From contig CASFGK010000026.1 of the NCBI GenBank assembly GCA_949294195.1, positions 1 through 64,000 of the forward strand: a stretch of DNA of 64,000 bases. Direction: 5' to 3'. The notes beneath the pieces were generated by a model that saw only the letters and a program-made list of their open reading frames with translations, had not been told where the DNA came from and did not search any database. Shown here in pieces: positions 25,128 through 34,745 of this stretch (the stretch's first letter is position 1; every line of letters begins with the position of its first letter). The DNA is from an uncultured Bacteroidales bacterium. Its GTDB lineage: Bacteria > Bacteroidota > Bacteroidia > Bacteroidales > UBA932. Both the position numbers and the translations under genes were made by a program.

Positions 25128-27314
25128 TCAGAAAGGATATCCTACGCCGAAATGAACCGCATAGCCGTCTTGTCTGAACCAGTCGCGCGGCCTGAGCCAC
25201 GCGGATGTTCTGGCAGGATCATGGAGTTTCATACCCATATCTACACGAAGCAGCAGGAAGTTCAGGTCAAGCCGGAGACCGACTCCCCAGTTCATGGCTA
25301 TGCTTTTGCCGAAATTCTTCAATGTAAATTCGGAGAGTGTGTTCTGCCCTGATTCGGAATCGTTGCCAAGCGTCCAGACATTTCCCGCATCGACAAAGAC
25401 GGCTCCTTCAAGTTTCCATGCCATGCGGAACCTGTATTCTATGTTGGCCTCGAGTTTCATGTCTCCCGTCTGGTTTGGAATCACGAACGTACTGTCCCTT
25501 GGCGATAGTCCGGGGCCTGCTGTTCTGGCTTGCCATCCTCTGAGACTGCTTGCACCTCCGGCATAGAAGTGTTTTTCAAAAGGAAGTGCATTGGAGTTTC
25601 CGTATGCATGTCCTGCACCGGCAAGAAATCTGGTAGCAAGCGCCTGTCCGTTGTCCTTTCCGAATCTCCATGTCTTCCCTATCTGGAATTCAGCCCTGAC
25701 ATACTGTGAATAAGGCGTATTCCAGATGATGCCAGATCCGGTTTCATCTTTTTTCATAAGAGGCTTGAATGCGCTGAGCAGGTTTCCGGCAATGTCAAAC
25801 TGCAGTCTTGTGTAAAAAAAGGATGTCCTGGGGACGACCTCGGCATTTGTAGTATAGTACAGGTTGCCTCCCAGTCCCAAATCGAAGTGGTCCTGGTAGG
25901 CGTTCTTCATGAACGGGTCAGATTCCAGACTCTTGAAGAAAGAAGGATCCAGATTGAAGAGTCTCACTATGTTCAGCTGGAGCGGATAGAACTGGTAATA
26001 GATCCTGGAGCCGATACGTCCGTTATAGATAAGTGATGTGGAGATTATGTTTCTGGTATACTCCGGCCTGTTCTGGTAGTTGTATGTGATGTTTATCTCT
26101 GTTCTGGGTACAGCACCTCTGAACAGACGGTACGGAAGGAACAGGAACTTCGGGAAACTTATTCCGGCCGAGACTCCGAATTCGTTTGAGCGGACCTTGT
26201 CGTTGAACTTGAACTGGAAGTTTCCCATGAAACCGAGATTGAGCCATTCCCCTCCGTGGAATATGTTCTTGTGATAGTATGAAATCTGGGGAGAGATACC
26301 GAACAGTCCGGTAGAGTTTGATGACGCTTCTATGTTGAACTTTACGCCTTGCAGCTTTGACTGGGTAAGCCTGATGTCGCAGTCGACTATGTTGGTATCC
26401 GCCTGGTTCATCTCGATGTTGACGCTGCTGAAGACATTGAGAGAAGACAGCCGGGAGTATGTTCTGCTGACATCGTTTTCGCTGTATAGGTTCCCTGGAA
26501 TGATGGTGTTGAGATTCGTAAGGGTATTCTGCCTGATCATCAGGCTTTTCGGACGTGTGATGCTTACTTTCCCTATATAGAATCTGTTTAGAGGTCTGGC
26601 TTCTTTCTCTGTCTCGTTTCTGGTGTAGTTCCTGATGCTCATCTCAAGTATGGCCGAATCCGGACAAGACAGTGTGTCGGCTTCGAAAAAGTAGTAGTTC
26701 TTCGAAAAACCGTAAAATCCGCGATTCCTGAGATATCTGCTGGAACGGTCGGTTTCGGCTTCCAGAGCCGCTTCGGAAAGCCAGTCTCCCCGGCGTATGG
26801 ACACGGAGGAAGTGTCTTTCAGGAATTCCTCCCTGATTTCCCCTTCAGGGAGGACATAATGTATATCCTTGATAGGGAATCTTTTGCCCAAAGTTATGAT
26901 GTAGTTGACTTTCACTCTCCTTTTCCTGACCTGTATCTCACTGTCCACATCGGAGTGGTAGTAACCGAGATATTCGAGGTGGCTGGTAATGTTTTCGATG
27001 GAGCTTTCGACAAGGTCCGGGTCGTATACAACCGGAGCGGTACCGATTTTCCGTACAAACTTGTCCCAGCCTTTCCCTTTGCCGTTCGACCAGTTGTAAA
27101 CGTTCAGGAACGGATTCCATCCGAAGAATGTGGAGTTCGGCCGCTGCTTTATGTAAGGCTCGATGCTTCTGGCGTTGAATCTGCTGTCATTCGTGATTTC
27201 CAGAGTGTTTTTCTGCAGCCTGAATTCCCCGTCCTGCAGGACACGCGTCGTGCTGCAGGAAAACAGCGGCACGACGGAACACAGCAGGCATATTAGACGG
27301 ATTGCTTTTTTCAT
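25128..27314 (-). CDS. BamA/TamA-like outer-membrane assembly protein (lipoprotein form)
   Basis: 728 residues. Lipoprotein signal peptide with lipobox PLFSC, then POTRA-like repeats (about 30-330, including KRFPIKDIHYVLPEGEI and LMIRQNTLTNLNTIIPGNLY), then an Omp85 beta-barrel (about 345-728) ending HFGVGYPF. The barrel has the GGASSLRGWQ and GAGHAYGNSN blocks of the family. It most likely inserts or transports outer-membrane proteins or lipids. The lipid anchor is common in the Bacteroidota TamA-like branch. The ATG at 27314 matches the signal peptide. Confidence 0.88.
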   Translation of the reverse strand: MKKAIRLICLLCSVVPLFSCSTTRVLQDGEFRLQKNTLEITNDSRFNARSIEPYIKQRPNSTFFGWNPFLNVYNWSNGKGKGWDKFVRKIGTAPVVYDPDLVESSIENITSHLEYLGYYHSDVDSEIQVRKRRVKVNYIITLGKRFPIKDIHYVLPEGEIREEFLKDTSSVSIRRGDWLSEAALEAETDRSSRYLRNRGFYGFSKNYYFFEADTLSCPDSAILEMSIRNYTRNETEKEARPLNRFYIGKVSITRPKSLMIRQNTLTNLNTIIPGNLYSENDVSRTYSRLSSLNVFSSVNIEMNQADTNIVDCDIRLTQSKLQGVKFNIEASSNSTGLFGISPQISYYHKNIFHGGEWLNLGFMGNFQFKFNDKVRSNEFGVSAGISFPKFLFLPYRLFRGAVPRTEINITYNYQNRPEYTRNIISTSLIYNGRIGSRIYYQFYPLQLNIVRLFNLDPSFFKSLESDPFMKNAYQDHFDLGLGGNLYYTTNAEVVPRTSFFYTRLQFDIAGNLLSAFKPLMKKDETGSGIIWNTPYSQYVRAEFQIGKTWRFGKDNGQALATRFLAGAGHAYGNSNALPFEKHFYAGGASSLRGWQARTAGPGLSPRDSTFVIPNQTGDMKLEANIEYRFRMAWKLEGAVFVDAGNVWTLGNDSESGQNTLSEFTLKNFGKSIAMNWGVGLRLDLNFLLLRVDMGMKLHDPARTSAWLRPRDWFRQDGYAVHFGVGYPF

Positions 27315-27404
27315 TCCGGACAGGCATATCATGCAAAATTACCTTAATAAACTCACATTTCAATATTTTTTCGTCCAAATATTAGAAAAGATAGATTTAA
27401 ATGA

Positions 27405-27412
27405 TATATTTG
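27405..27412 (+). promoter_or_regulatory. Candidate -7 element of the arginine decarboxylase gene
   Basis: TATATTTG, 73 bases before the ATG at 27486. The -33 position shows no TTTG. Confidence 0.5.
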
Positions 27413-27485
27413 CACCGCGATTGACGGATCCGACTCTGTCGGATGTGAAGTTTTTGTTAAATGTAGTTAAATTACTTCGGTACTG

Positions 27486-28880
27486 ATGAAGAACAAGTAC
27501 ATTGATCTGATTGACCAGACTTTCGAGTTTCCGCAGGACGAGTTCAGGGTAGAAGACGGGGAACTCTATTTTCATGACATCAACATGATGGATATCATCA
27601 ACCAGTATGGCACCCCTCTCAAGATATCTTACCTTCCAAAGATATCGTCACAGATCCAGAGAGCCAAAAGAATGTTCAATGTCGCAATGGCCAAGGCAGA
27701 CTACAAGGGCAAATACCATTACTGCTACTGTACCAAGAGTTCGCATTTCGAGTTTGTACTCAAGGAAGCGCTCAAGAACGACATCCACATCGAGACCTCA
27801 TCGGCATTTGATCTGAACCTAATCGAGGCGCTTGAGGCTGAAGGGGCGGTAAACAAGGACCTGTATATCGTATGCAACGGTTTCAAGAAGCCTGCTTATA
27901 TCGAGAATATAGCCAATTTTGCCAATTCCGGCTGGCACAACATCATACCGGTCCTGGACAACATGAATGAGTTCAAGGATCTGGATGCCCTCATCAAGGT
28001 GCCGACAAATCTCGGCATACGTATAGCATCTGAAGAGGAGCCGAATTTCGAATTCTATACCTCACGGCTTGGCATACGCTACAGTGATATCCTTCCGTTC
28101 TATGAGAATCTTATAAGCAGGAGCGACAAGTTCCGCTTGAAGATGCTGCATTTCTTCATCAACACCGGCATCAGGGATACGGCATACTACTGGAACGAGC
28201 TTTCAAAGTGCGTCAGCGTGTACTGCGACCTGAAGATGATCTGCCCTGAACTTGATTCACTGAACATAGGAGGCGGATTCCCTATCAAGAATTCACTTGC
28301 AATGGATTTCGACTACGAATATATGGCAGAGGAGATCATCTCGCAGATAAAGACCATGTGCAATTCCCGCGGGGTGGCCGAGCCTAATATCTTCACGGAA
28401 TTCGGCAGCTTTACGGTCGGAGAGTCCGGGGCTACCATTTTCCAGATTCTTGACATCAAGCAGCAGAATGACCGCGAGCGCTGGTATATGATAGACAACT
28501 CATTCATGACGACGCTTCCCGATACATGGGGGATCAAGCAGAGGTTCATCCTTCTTCCTGTCAACAAATGGAACGAGAAGTACCAGAGGGTATTCCTCGG
28601 AGGCCTGACTTGTGACAGCCAGGATTACTACAATGCCGACTCTCATGCCAATGCAATTTTCCTCCCGATAATGGAAGACCGTAAAGACCCTCTTTATATA
28701 GGTTTCTTCCATACCGGAGCATATCAGGAGTCCATATCCGGATACGGCGGCATCCAGCACTGCCTGCAGCCTGCTCCGAAGCATATCATTATTGACAAGG
28801 ACGAGAACGGGGACTACAGTACGAAACTTTTCAGCAAGGAGCAGACATACAAGTCCATGCTGAAGATATTGGGGTACTGA
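27486..28880 (+). CDS. Arginine decarboxylase, alanine-racemase fold (Bacteroidota type)
   Basis: PLP-dependent decarboxylase of 464 residues; it should make agmatine from arginine for polyamine synthesis. The fold-III PLP lysine is in YCYCTKSSHFEF (about 75-86). Other blocks are HIETSSAFDLNLIEAL, IRIASEEEPNFEFYTSRLGI, LNIGGGFPIKN (PLP-phosphate glycine loop), TEFGSFTVGESG and GGLTCDSQDYYN with the substrate-binding Cys-Asp. It is far shorter than the E. coli SpeA type. Diaminopimelate or carboxynorspermidine decarboxylase are less likely by motif, but substrate choice is not proven. The next gene starts 1 base after its stop. Confidence 0.78.
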   Translation: MKNKYIDLIDQTFEFPQDEFRVEDGELYFHDINMMDIINQYGTPLKISYLPKISSQIQRAKRMFNVAMAKADYKGKYHYCYCTKSSHFEFVLKEALKNDIHIETSSAFDLNLIEALEAEGAVNKDLYIVCNGFKKPAYIENIANFANSGWHNIIPVLDNMNEFKDLDALIKVPTNLGIRIASEEEPNFEFYTSRLGIRYSDILPFYENLISRSDKFRLKMLHFFINTGIRDTAYYWNELSKCVSVYCDLKMICPELDSLNIGGGFPIKNSLAMDFDYEYMAEEIISQIKTMCNSRGVAEPNIFTEFGSFTVGESGATIFQILDIKQQNDRERWYMIDNSFMTTLPDTWGIKQRFILLPVNKWNEKYQRVFLGGLTCDSQDYYNADSHANAIFLPIMEDRKDPLYIGFFHTGAYQESISGYGGIQHCLQPAPKHIIIDKDENGDYSTKLFSKEQTYKSMLKILGY

Positions 28881-28881
28881 T

Positions 28882-29697
28882 ATGCCTGGAATATCAAACA
28901 GCGAAATAAAGAAAGTCAGGTCGCTGGCCATGAAGAAATTCAGGGACCAGGAGGGACTTTTTACAGTAGAAGGGGAAAAGATGGTTTCAGAAGCTCTGGA
29001 GTCATCTTTTCGTGTTGAAAAAGTATACCGGGCAGATGAAATCGGAATTGATGCCATGACACGCATCTCTGCCCTGTCCTCCCCTTCTCCCGTGTTGGCC
29101 GTAGTACGGAAACCGGACGGACTTGTGCTTGAAGACAAGGCACAGATATCCGCTTCTCTGACGGGAGCCAGGACTGCAGGAGGCTCACGCCTGTCCGGAA
29201 ACAGAGTCCCTGACGGTACAGGGAGTAAGGGCCTGTTCCTGGCTCTTGATACTATCCGCGACCCCGGTAACCTTGGTACAATCCTTCGTATTGCGGACTG
29301 GTTCGGCATAGATGCCGTATTCGCTTCTCCGGACACTGTGGATGTGTTCAATCCGAAAGTCGTCCAGTCCACTATGGGAGCGATATTCAGGGTAAGGTTC
29401 CACTATACTGATATTCCGGGACTTGCCGGAGCGGTGCTTGAAGCCGGAGGGCATGTTTACGGGACATTTCTCGACGGAGACGACATTTACGGCAAGAGTC
29501 TGGACTGCGGCACCCGTTCCCCTTCGGTCATCATTATAGGCAATGAATCCAACGGCATTTCTCCGGAAGCCGCATCACTTGTTTCAGACAGGCTGTTCAT
29601 TCCTCCGTACCCTGCCGACGAGCCCGGTTCGGAGTCTCTGAATGCCGCTGTAGCCACGGCAGTCACGGTGGCGGAGTTCCGCAGGCGGTGCCTTTGA
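28882..29697 (+). CDS. SpoU/TrmH family RNA 2'-O-methyltransferase
   Basis: 271 residues, knotted SPOUT methyltransferase. N-terminal substrate-binding domain (KEIKKVRSLAMKKFRDQEGLF-like, about 5-25), then the SAM-binding knot with LALDTIRDPGNLGTILRIAD (about 113-132), VIIIGNESNGIS (about 214-225) and the C-terminal block GSESLNAAVATAVTVAEFRR. These are motifs 1, 2 and 3 of TrmH-like enzymes. The RNA target (rRNA or tRNA) cannot be told. It is coupled to the decarboxylase gene, 1 base apart. Confidence 0.92.
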   Translation: MPGISNSEIKKVRSLAMKKFRDQEGLFTVEGEKMVSEALESSFRVEKVYRADEIGIDAMTRISALSSPSPVLAVVRKPDGLVLEDKAQISASLTGARTAGGSRLSGNRVPDGTGSKGLFLALDTIRDPGNLGTILRIADWFGIDAVFASPDTVDVFNPKVVQSTMGAIFRVRFHYTDIPGLAGAVLEAGGHVYGTFLDGDDIYGKSLDCGTRSPSVIIIGNESNGISPEAASLVSDRLFIPPYPADEPGSESLNAAVATAVTVAEFRRRCL

Positions 29698-29736
29698 CCG
29701 ATGTCCGTACAACCCTGATAATCACCATACCGCATT

Positions 29737-32718
29737 ATGAACACTATTGAACCTGTAAATCTGAAAGAACTTCAGGAAACCGACTACCAGTCACTCATAA
29801 CCCATAGAATCAGACGCATACTGATGATATGCAGCAACTATGACGCATTCATTCTGGAAGAAGACGGACAGATAGAGTCCCGTATCTATGAGGAATATAT
29901 CGAGCTGAACCTGAGTAATCCCCCTAAATTCATCTGGGCGCAGTCATCTGAAAAGGCATATGATATCATACAGAATGACAATGATATAGATATGATCATC
30001 TGTATGTACAATGCAGGTGATTCCGGTGTATTTTCCCTGGCATCGAGACTAAAGGGGCAAGGCAGCAGGATACCGTTTGTCCTGCTCACGCATTTTTCTA
30101 AAGAGATTTACCGGAGACTGATGCATCAGGACATGTCGGTTATTGACTATGTATTCAGCTGGCATGGAAACGCCGATCTGATTGTGGCTATAGTCAAGCT
30201 TCTGGAGGACATGCTCAATGCTGAGAACGATATCCTGAAAGTGGGCGTACAGGCTATATTGCTGGTGGAGGACTCCGTTCGCTACTATTCTACGTATCTG
30301 CCTGAACTGTACAGACTTATTCTCAAGCAAAGTGCGGAATTCCTGAAAGAGACACTGAATGAGCAGCAGAGAAAATACAGGAAGCGTTCCAGGCCTAAGA
30401 TTCTTCTGGCCACCAATTACGACGATGCTGTCAGCTACTACCGGAAGTACAAGGAAAACATTCTCGGGGTCATTTCGGATATAGGTTTCGTGCTTCACAA
30501 GAATGACAGTCCTCAGGACGAGAAACTCGATGCGGGACTTGATTTTGCGAAAATGATCAAAGCGGATGACCCTACCATGCCTGTGCTTCTGCAGTCCTCG
30601 CAGGAAAGTTTTGCGGATGAGGCGGCCGCTATTGGCGCAGGTTTCCTGAGAAAGTATTCCAAGACCCTTATAATACAGCTTGCCGACTATATCAAAGACG
30701 AATTCTGTTTCGGGGATTTCGTATTCCGCGACAAGGACAGGAAAGAATACGGCAGAGCCGGTAATCTGAAAGATCTGGAGAAATGCATAATGACCATTCC
30801 AGACGATGTCCTGCATTATAACACTTCAAGAAACATGCTGTCGAAATGGTTTTATGCAAGGGGGCTTTTCACCCTTGCGGGCAGATTCAAGAAGGTTCAG
30901 GGAAGCCATTTCCGCAATACAGAGCAGCAAAGGCAGTATGTGTTGCAGGAAATACACGATTATCATGCACTTACAGGAAGGGGTGTGATTGCTCATTTTG
31001 ACAAGGATTCATACGAGAAATACATCTGGTTCGCCAGAGCCGGAGAAGGGTCACTCGGAGGTAAAGCAAGAGGGCTCGCCTTTCTCAACAGCTTGATTAT
31101 CAAGTATAAGCTGAATGAAAAATATCCTTCCATCAAGGTATCCATCCCCAGGACAATGGTGGTTGCCACTGATTACTTTGAAGAGTTCATAATCGAGAAC
31201 GGACTGCAGTATGTGATCGATTCGGAAGTGTCCGATGATGATATTCTGTCCGAGTTCGTGGCGTCAAGACTTCCGGAATCGCTGGTGGAGGAACTTCGCG
31301 TTTTCGTTTCAACGGTGGATTCCCCTCTGGCGGTCAGGTCCAGCTCAAAACTTGAAGACAGCAATTACCAGCCTTTTGCAGGGGTATATACGACATATAT
31401 GATTCCTTTTACGGAAAATACGGACCAGACGCTGAGGCTTCTCGGCAAAGCCATCAAAAGTGTATATGCTTCAGTATACTTCAGTGGAAGCAGAACATAT
31501 ATCCAGACTACCGGGAATCTGCTCAGTGAAGAGAAGATGGGTGTGATTATCCAGAGTATATGCGGAACACAGCATGACGGCTACTATTACCCGATGCTGT
31601 CAGGCGTGGCAAGGTCCGTGAACTACTACCCTATCGGAAGCGAAAAGAAAGAGGACGGAATTGTGAATCTTGCTTTCGGTCTGGGCAAGACAGTCGTAGA
31701 CGGAGGCAATACTCTCCGCTTCGATCCCAAATATCCCAAGAAGATACTGCAGCTTTCAGATCCGTCTCTTGCCTTGAAGGATACACAGAAGGAAATGTAT
31801 GTGCTGGACCTGCGTCCGGGATCATTCAAGACGTCCAGAGATGACGGAATCAATCTGGTGAAACTTTCCGTGACTGATGCCCTTAAAAGTTTCGGATATC
31901 CTGAACTGGTAGCATCCACATTCAGTGCTGCCGACAGGAGAATTGTCCCGGGGGTATCTGTGCAGGGCGCGAGAATCATTTCTTTTGAGGCAATCCTCAA
32001 ATACAACAGGTTTCCGCTTGCGAAATTCCTTGAGGAACTGATGGAAATATGCAAGAAAGAGCTTATGTGCGATATCGAGCTTGAATTTGCGGCGGATGTC
32101 ATTCCTGAGCTTGCCGGCAATGCCATTGTACTCAAACTTCTCCAGGTACGTCCTGCCGGAGTTTATGATGAGGATGCAGATCTGACATACGGTCAGGTTC
32201 AGGATGGAATAAGGGAACTGCTGCTGTCTTCCGACAATGCGTTGGGATCTGGCAGCATATCGGGTATGAATTACATTCTGTTTGTCGATCCGGCCGGTTT
32301 TGACAGCTCGTATACCAGAGAGATGGCGGTGGAGATTTCCGAAATGAACGGTTATGTGAAAAACGAAGGCGGCAACTATCTTCTTGTCGGGCCGGGACGC
32401 TGGGGATCATCCGATCCCTGGCTCGGCATCCCTGTAGTGTGGAGCGACATTTCCGAAGCAAGAATGATAGTCGAGTGCGGAATACCCGGATATCAGATCG
32501 AGCCGAGCCAGGGAACCCATTTTTTCCAGAATATCACATCATTGGGAGTAGGATACATTACAGTGAACACTGTTACAGGCAAGGGAATGATAGACACGGG
32601 CAGGATCACGTCGATGGAATGCATAAAGGAAGGCAAGTTCGTGAAGCTGTACAGAACTCCGTCCGAACTTGCCGCATATATTGACAGAGACAGTTCCAGA
32701 GCCATTGCAGGCCTGTAA
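29737..32718 (+). CDS. PEP/pyruvate-binding protein with two receiver-like domains
   Basis: 993 residues. Two response-regulator-like regions lie at the N-terminus (about 27-165 and 175-330). The second contains VISDIGF and VLLQSSQESFADEAAAIGAGF, resembling the REC phosphorylation core and its Thr/Ser switch. A PPDK/PEP-synthase ATP-grasp domain follows (about 420-870) with GSLGGKARGLAFLN, PLAVRSSSKLEDS and MGVIIQSICG. The C-terminus has GPGRWGSSDPWLGIPVVW and EPSQGTHFFQNI. The phosphohistidine swivelling domain and the PEP-utilising TIM barrel of true PEP synthase are absent, so it is not a complete PEP synthase; a signalling phosphotransfer role is possible. Confidence 0.82.
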   Translation: MNTIEPVNLKELQETDYQSLITHRIRRILMICSNYDAFILEEDGQIESRIYEEYIELNLSNPPKFIWAQSSEKAYDIIQNDNDIDMIICMYNAGDSGVFSLASRLKGQGSRIPFVLLTHFSKEIYRRLMHQDMSVIDYVFSWHGNADLIVAIVKLLEDMLNAENDILKVGVQAILLVEDSVRYYSTYLPELYRLILKQSAEFLKETLNEQQRKYRKRSRPKILLATNYDDAVSYYRKYKENILGVISDIGFVLHKNDSPQDEKLDAGLDFAKMIKADDPTMPVLLQSSQESFADEAAAIGAGFLRKYSKTLIIQLADYIKDEFCFGDFVFRDKDRKEYGRAGNLKDLEKCIMTIPDDVLHYNTSRNMLSKWFYARGLFTLAGRFKKVQGSHFRNTEQQRQYVLQEIHDYHALTGRGVIAHFDKDSYEKYIWFARAGEGSLGGKARGLAFLNSLIIKYKLNEKYPSIKVSIPRTMVVATDYFEEFIIENGLQYVIDSEVSDDDILSEFVASRLPESLVEELRVFVSTVDSPLAVRSSSKLEDSNYQPFAGVYTTYMIPFTENTDQTLRLLGKAIKSVYASVYFSGSRTYIQTTGNLLSEEKMGVIIQSICGTQHDGYYYPMLSGVARSVNYYPIGSEKKEDGIVNLAFGLGKTVVDGGNTLRFDPKYPKKILQLSDPSLALKDTQKEMYVLDLRPGSFKTSRDDGINLVKLSVTDALKSFGYPELVASTFSAADRRIVPGVSVQGARIISFEAILKYNRFPLAKFLEELMEICKKELMCDIELEFAADVIPELAGNAIVLKLLQVRPAGVYDEDADLTYGQVQDGIRELLLSSDNALGSGSISGMNYILFVDPAGFDSSYTREMAVEISEMNGYVKNEGGNYLLVGPGRWGSSDPWLGIPVVWSDISEARMIVECGIPGYQIEPSQGTHFFQNITSLGVGYITVNTVTGKGMIDTGRITSMECIKEGKFVKLYRTPSELAAYIDRDSSRAIAGL

Positions 32719-32750
32719 GATGCCGGCTCTGAAGACGGCTTGCCGTACTG

Positions 32751-34577
32751 TTACAGCAGGCGTATCATTACTCCGTCCATAGGAGGGACTGTCACCCTGA
32801 TATGCTTCTGGGGATTCAGTTCGTCCGACATCGGCATTCCGAGCCAGTCGAAGGCATGCTCAGGTATCATCAGCTCCATAGTGGCTTCTCTGGAGGAAAA
32901 ATTGGAAACGAAAAGGAGGGTTTCCTCTTCATGGTCCCTGAGCCAGGCGAAATGGCGGTTCTTGTCGAATCCGTCGGAAGAGAAGTTGCAGTAGCACAGG
33001 TCATAGACGGTTCCTTTCCTTACGGCAGGATCCTCGGCCGCAAATCTCAGTGCCCTGCTGTATCTTCTGAATACCTCCATTTCCATGTTGTTTTCTATCG
33101 GAGCCGCGGAACCGGCGGCTTGCCTGTAGCTTCCGTCGGCTATCATTCTTCGCAGGCGGCGTACCGACCCTATGCTCCACCAGTCAAAAATGGTAGTCCT
33201 TCCGTCTTTGCCGCTGAAACCTTCTTCATCCATGCCTCTCTCCCCCATTTCCTCACCGAAGTAAAGCATGAACGGAGCTCGGTTCAGGAACAGGGATACA
33301 TAAAGCGCAGCAAAGGAATTTCTGGCATCCTTGCCGAAGAAGTCAGATGCAAACCGCTGTTCGTCATGGTTTTCCAGAAAATTGAGCATATAGGGCTGCA
33401 GGTCTCCGAGAAACTGCCAGTTCCTGGTGATGCCGGTCGCGGACTGCCACAGGTCGACAGGCATGCCGTTGTCGCTGACATTCTTCTCCACAATAGCCCG
33501 GACAGTATCGTAAAGTCCGGATTTGTCATACAGATAGTCAAATCCTACATCTCTGATGTATTTCCTGTACAGGTCTTTCTTGTAGACTTCGGCTATGAAT
33601 ATGACATCACTGAATTCGTCCTTTGTCTTTTTTATCAGCCACGTAAAGAACTGTGCCGGTACAAGCTCTACCATATCGCAGCGGAATCCGTCGACTCCTT
33701 TCGCTGCCCAGAACCTTACTATGTCATACATTTTCTCCCATGTACCGGTATATGAATCTGTAAAGTTCAGTTTTACGGTCTCATACCAGTCGTTGACTCC
33801 GGGCGAGGCGCTGTAGCAGTTGTTTCCTGTAGCCATTGCCGGCATTTCCCTGTAGGGGGAAAGGATGCTGCCGAACTGTCCAAGCAAGGACAGATAGCCC
33901 TCCATGTCATCCGGAGAGCCGGCGTCAAATGCGATGCATCTGTTGACAAGCCAGGCCGGGACGATACTGTATCCATAAGAAAAGTCCTTGTTCCTCAAGG
34001 CAGAACATTCCTTTTCAAATTCTTCCGCATCAGGCATCAGGAGCGATTGTCCGGGATAGTAGAAAAAATCGTTCTCCGCTTTCCAGTGGACGGTCCTGTC
34101 ATCATTTTCTCCAAGATAAGCGACGTGCTTTCCGTCAGGACCGGTAATGTGCGGCGAAGTCCTGCCGTAATCCCTTGCGACATGGTTCGGTATGAAATCC
34201 ATGATCACTTTCAGCCCGGCATCATGGGTGCGCCTTATGAGAGATTCAAACTCTTCCATACGCCTGTCGGGGTCGCCGGCCAGATACGGATTCACATCAT
34301 AGTAATTTTCTATGGCGTATGGAGAACCGGCTTCCCCCTTTACAAACTCCGGATGGGAAGGAAGGCAGCCCGATCCTGCACTTTTGGTGGAATGTCTCAG
34401 AATACCTGTATACCATACATGGCTACAGCCCAACCATTTGATGTATTCAAGCGTCGGGCTGTCGATATCCTGGAACTTGCCGGTTCCATTGTGTTCAAGA
34501 GATCCTCCTTTGTCTGGATTCTCCGTATTGTTTCCCCAGATTCTGGGGAGCATCTGGTATATGATGGGTTTTTCCAT
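32751..34577 (-). CDS. Cytoplasmic alpha-amylase family glycoside hydrolase (GH13)
   Basis: 608 residues without a signal peptide, so probably acting on internal glycogen or imported maltodextrins. GH13 motifs: region I DFIPNH (about 127-132), region II GFRCDMVE with nucleophile D301, region III FIAEVYK with acid/base E330, region IV LENHDEQR with D405. A C-terminal beta-sandwich domain is present. The N-terminal MEKPIIYQMLPRIWGNN is typical of a Bacteroidota subgroup. Exact bond specificity is unknown. The upstream intergenic region carries palindromes that might bind a sugar regulator. Confidence 0.9.
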   Translation of the reverse strand: MEKPIIYQMLPRIWGNNTENPDKGGSLEHNGTGKFQDIDSPTLEYIKWLGCSHVWYTGILRHSTKSAGSGCLPSHPEFVKGEAGSPYAIENYYDVNPYLAGDPDRRMEEFESLIRRTHDAGLKVIMDFIPNHVARDYGRTSPHITGPDGKHVAYLGENDDRTVHWKAENDFFYYPGQSLLMPDAEEFEKECSALRNKDFSYGYSIVPAWLVNRCIAFDAGSPDDMEGYLSLLGQFGSILSPYREMPAMATGNNCYSASPGVNDWYETVKLNFTDSYTGTWEKMYDIVRFWAAKGVDGFRCDMVELVPAQFFTWLIKKTKDEFSDVIFIAEVYKKDLYRKYIRDVGFDYLYDKSGLYDTVRAIVEKNVSDNGMPVDLWQSATGITRNWQFLGDLQPYMLNFLENHDEQRFASDFFGKDARNSFAALYVSLFLNRAPFMLYFGEEMGERGMDEEGFSGKDGRTTIFDWWSIGSVRRLRRMIADGSYRQAAGSAAPIENNMEMEVFRRYSRALRFAAEDPAVRKGTVYDLCYCNFSSDGFDKNRHFAWLRDHEEETLLFVSNFSSREATMELMIPEHAFDWLGMPMSDELNPQKHIRVTVPPMDGVMIRLL

Positions 34578-34617
34578 TTTTAATGTGATTGTTTCGTGTG
34601 ATACATATTCTTTTTAA

Positions 34618-34707
34618 ATGACATCCGTCATTTGTATTGCGATGCAAAAACAACAGCATTTTCCACGCCACAATTTCGTTATGTCAAAATAATGATACAA
34701 ATTTGTA
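34618..34707. promoter_or_regulatory. Two palindromes in the amylase/SGNH divergent region
   Basis: ATGAC-ATCC-GTCAT (34618-34631) and the perfect 12-base palindrome TACAAATTTGTA (34696-34707). They lie between divergent genes and could be operators. No clear TAnnTTTG box was found on either strand. Confidence 0.35.
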
Positions 34708-34745
34708 CCGAAAGAATATATCATACGAATTTAATCAAATTTACA

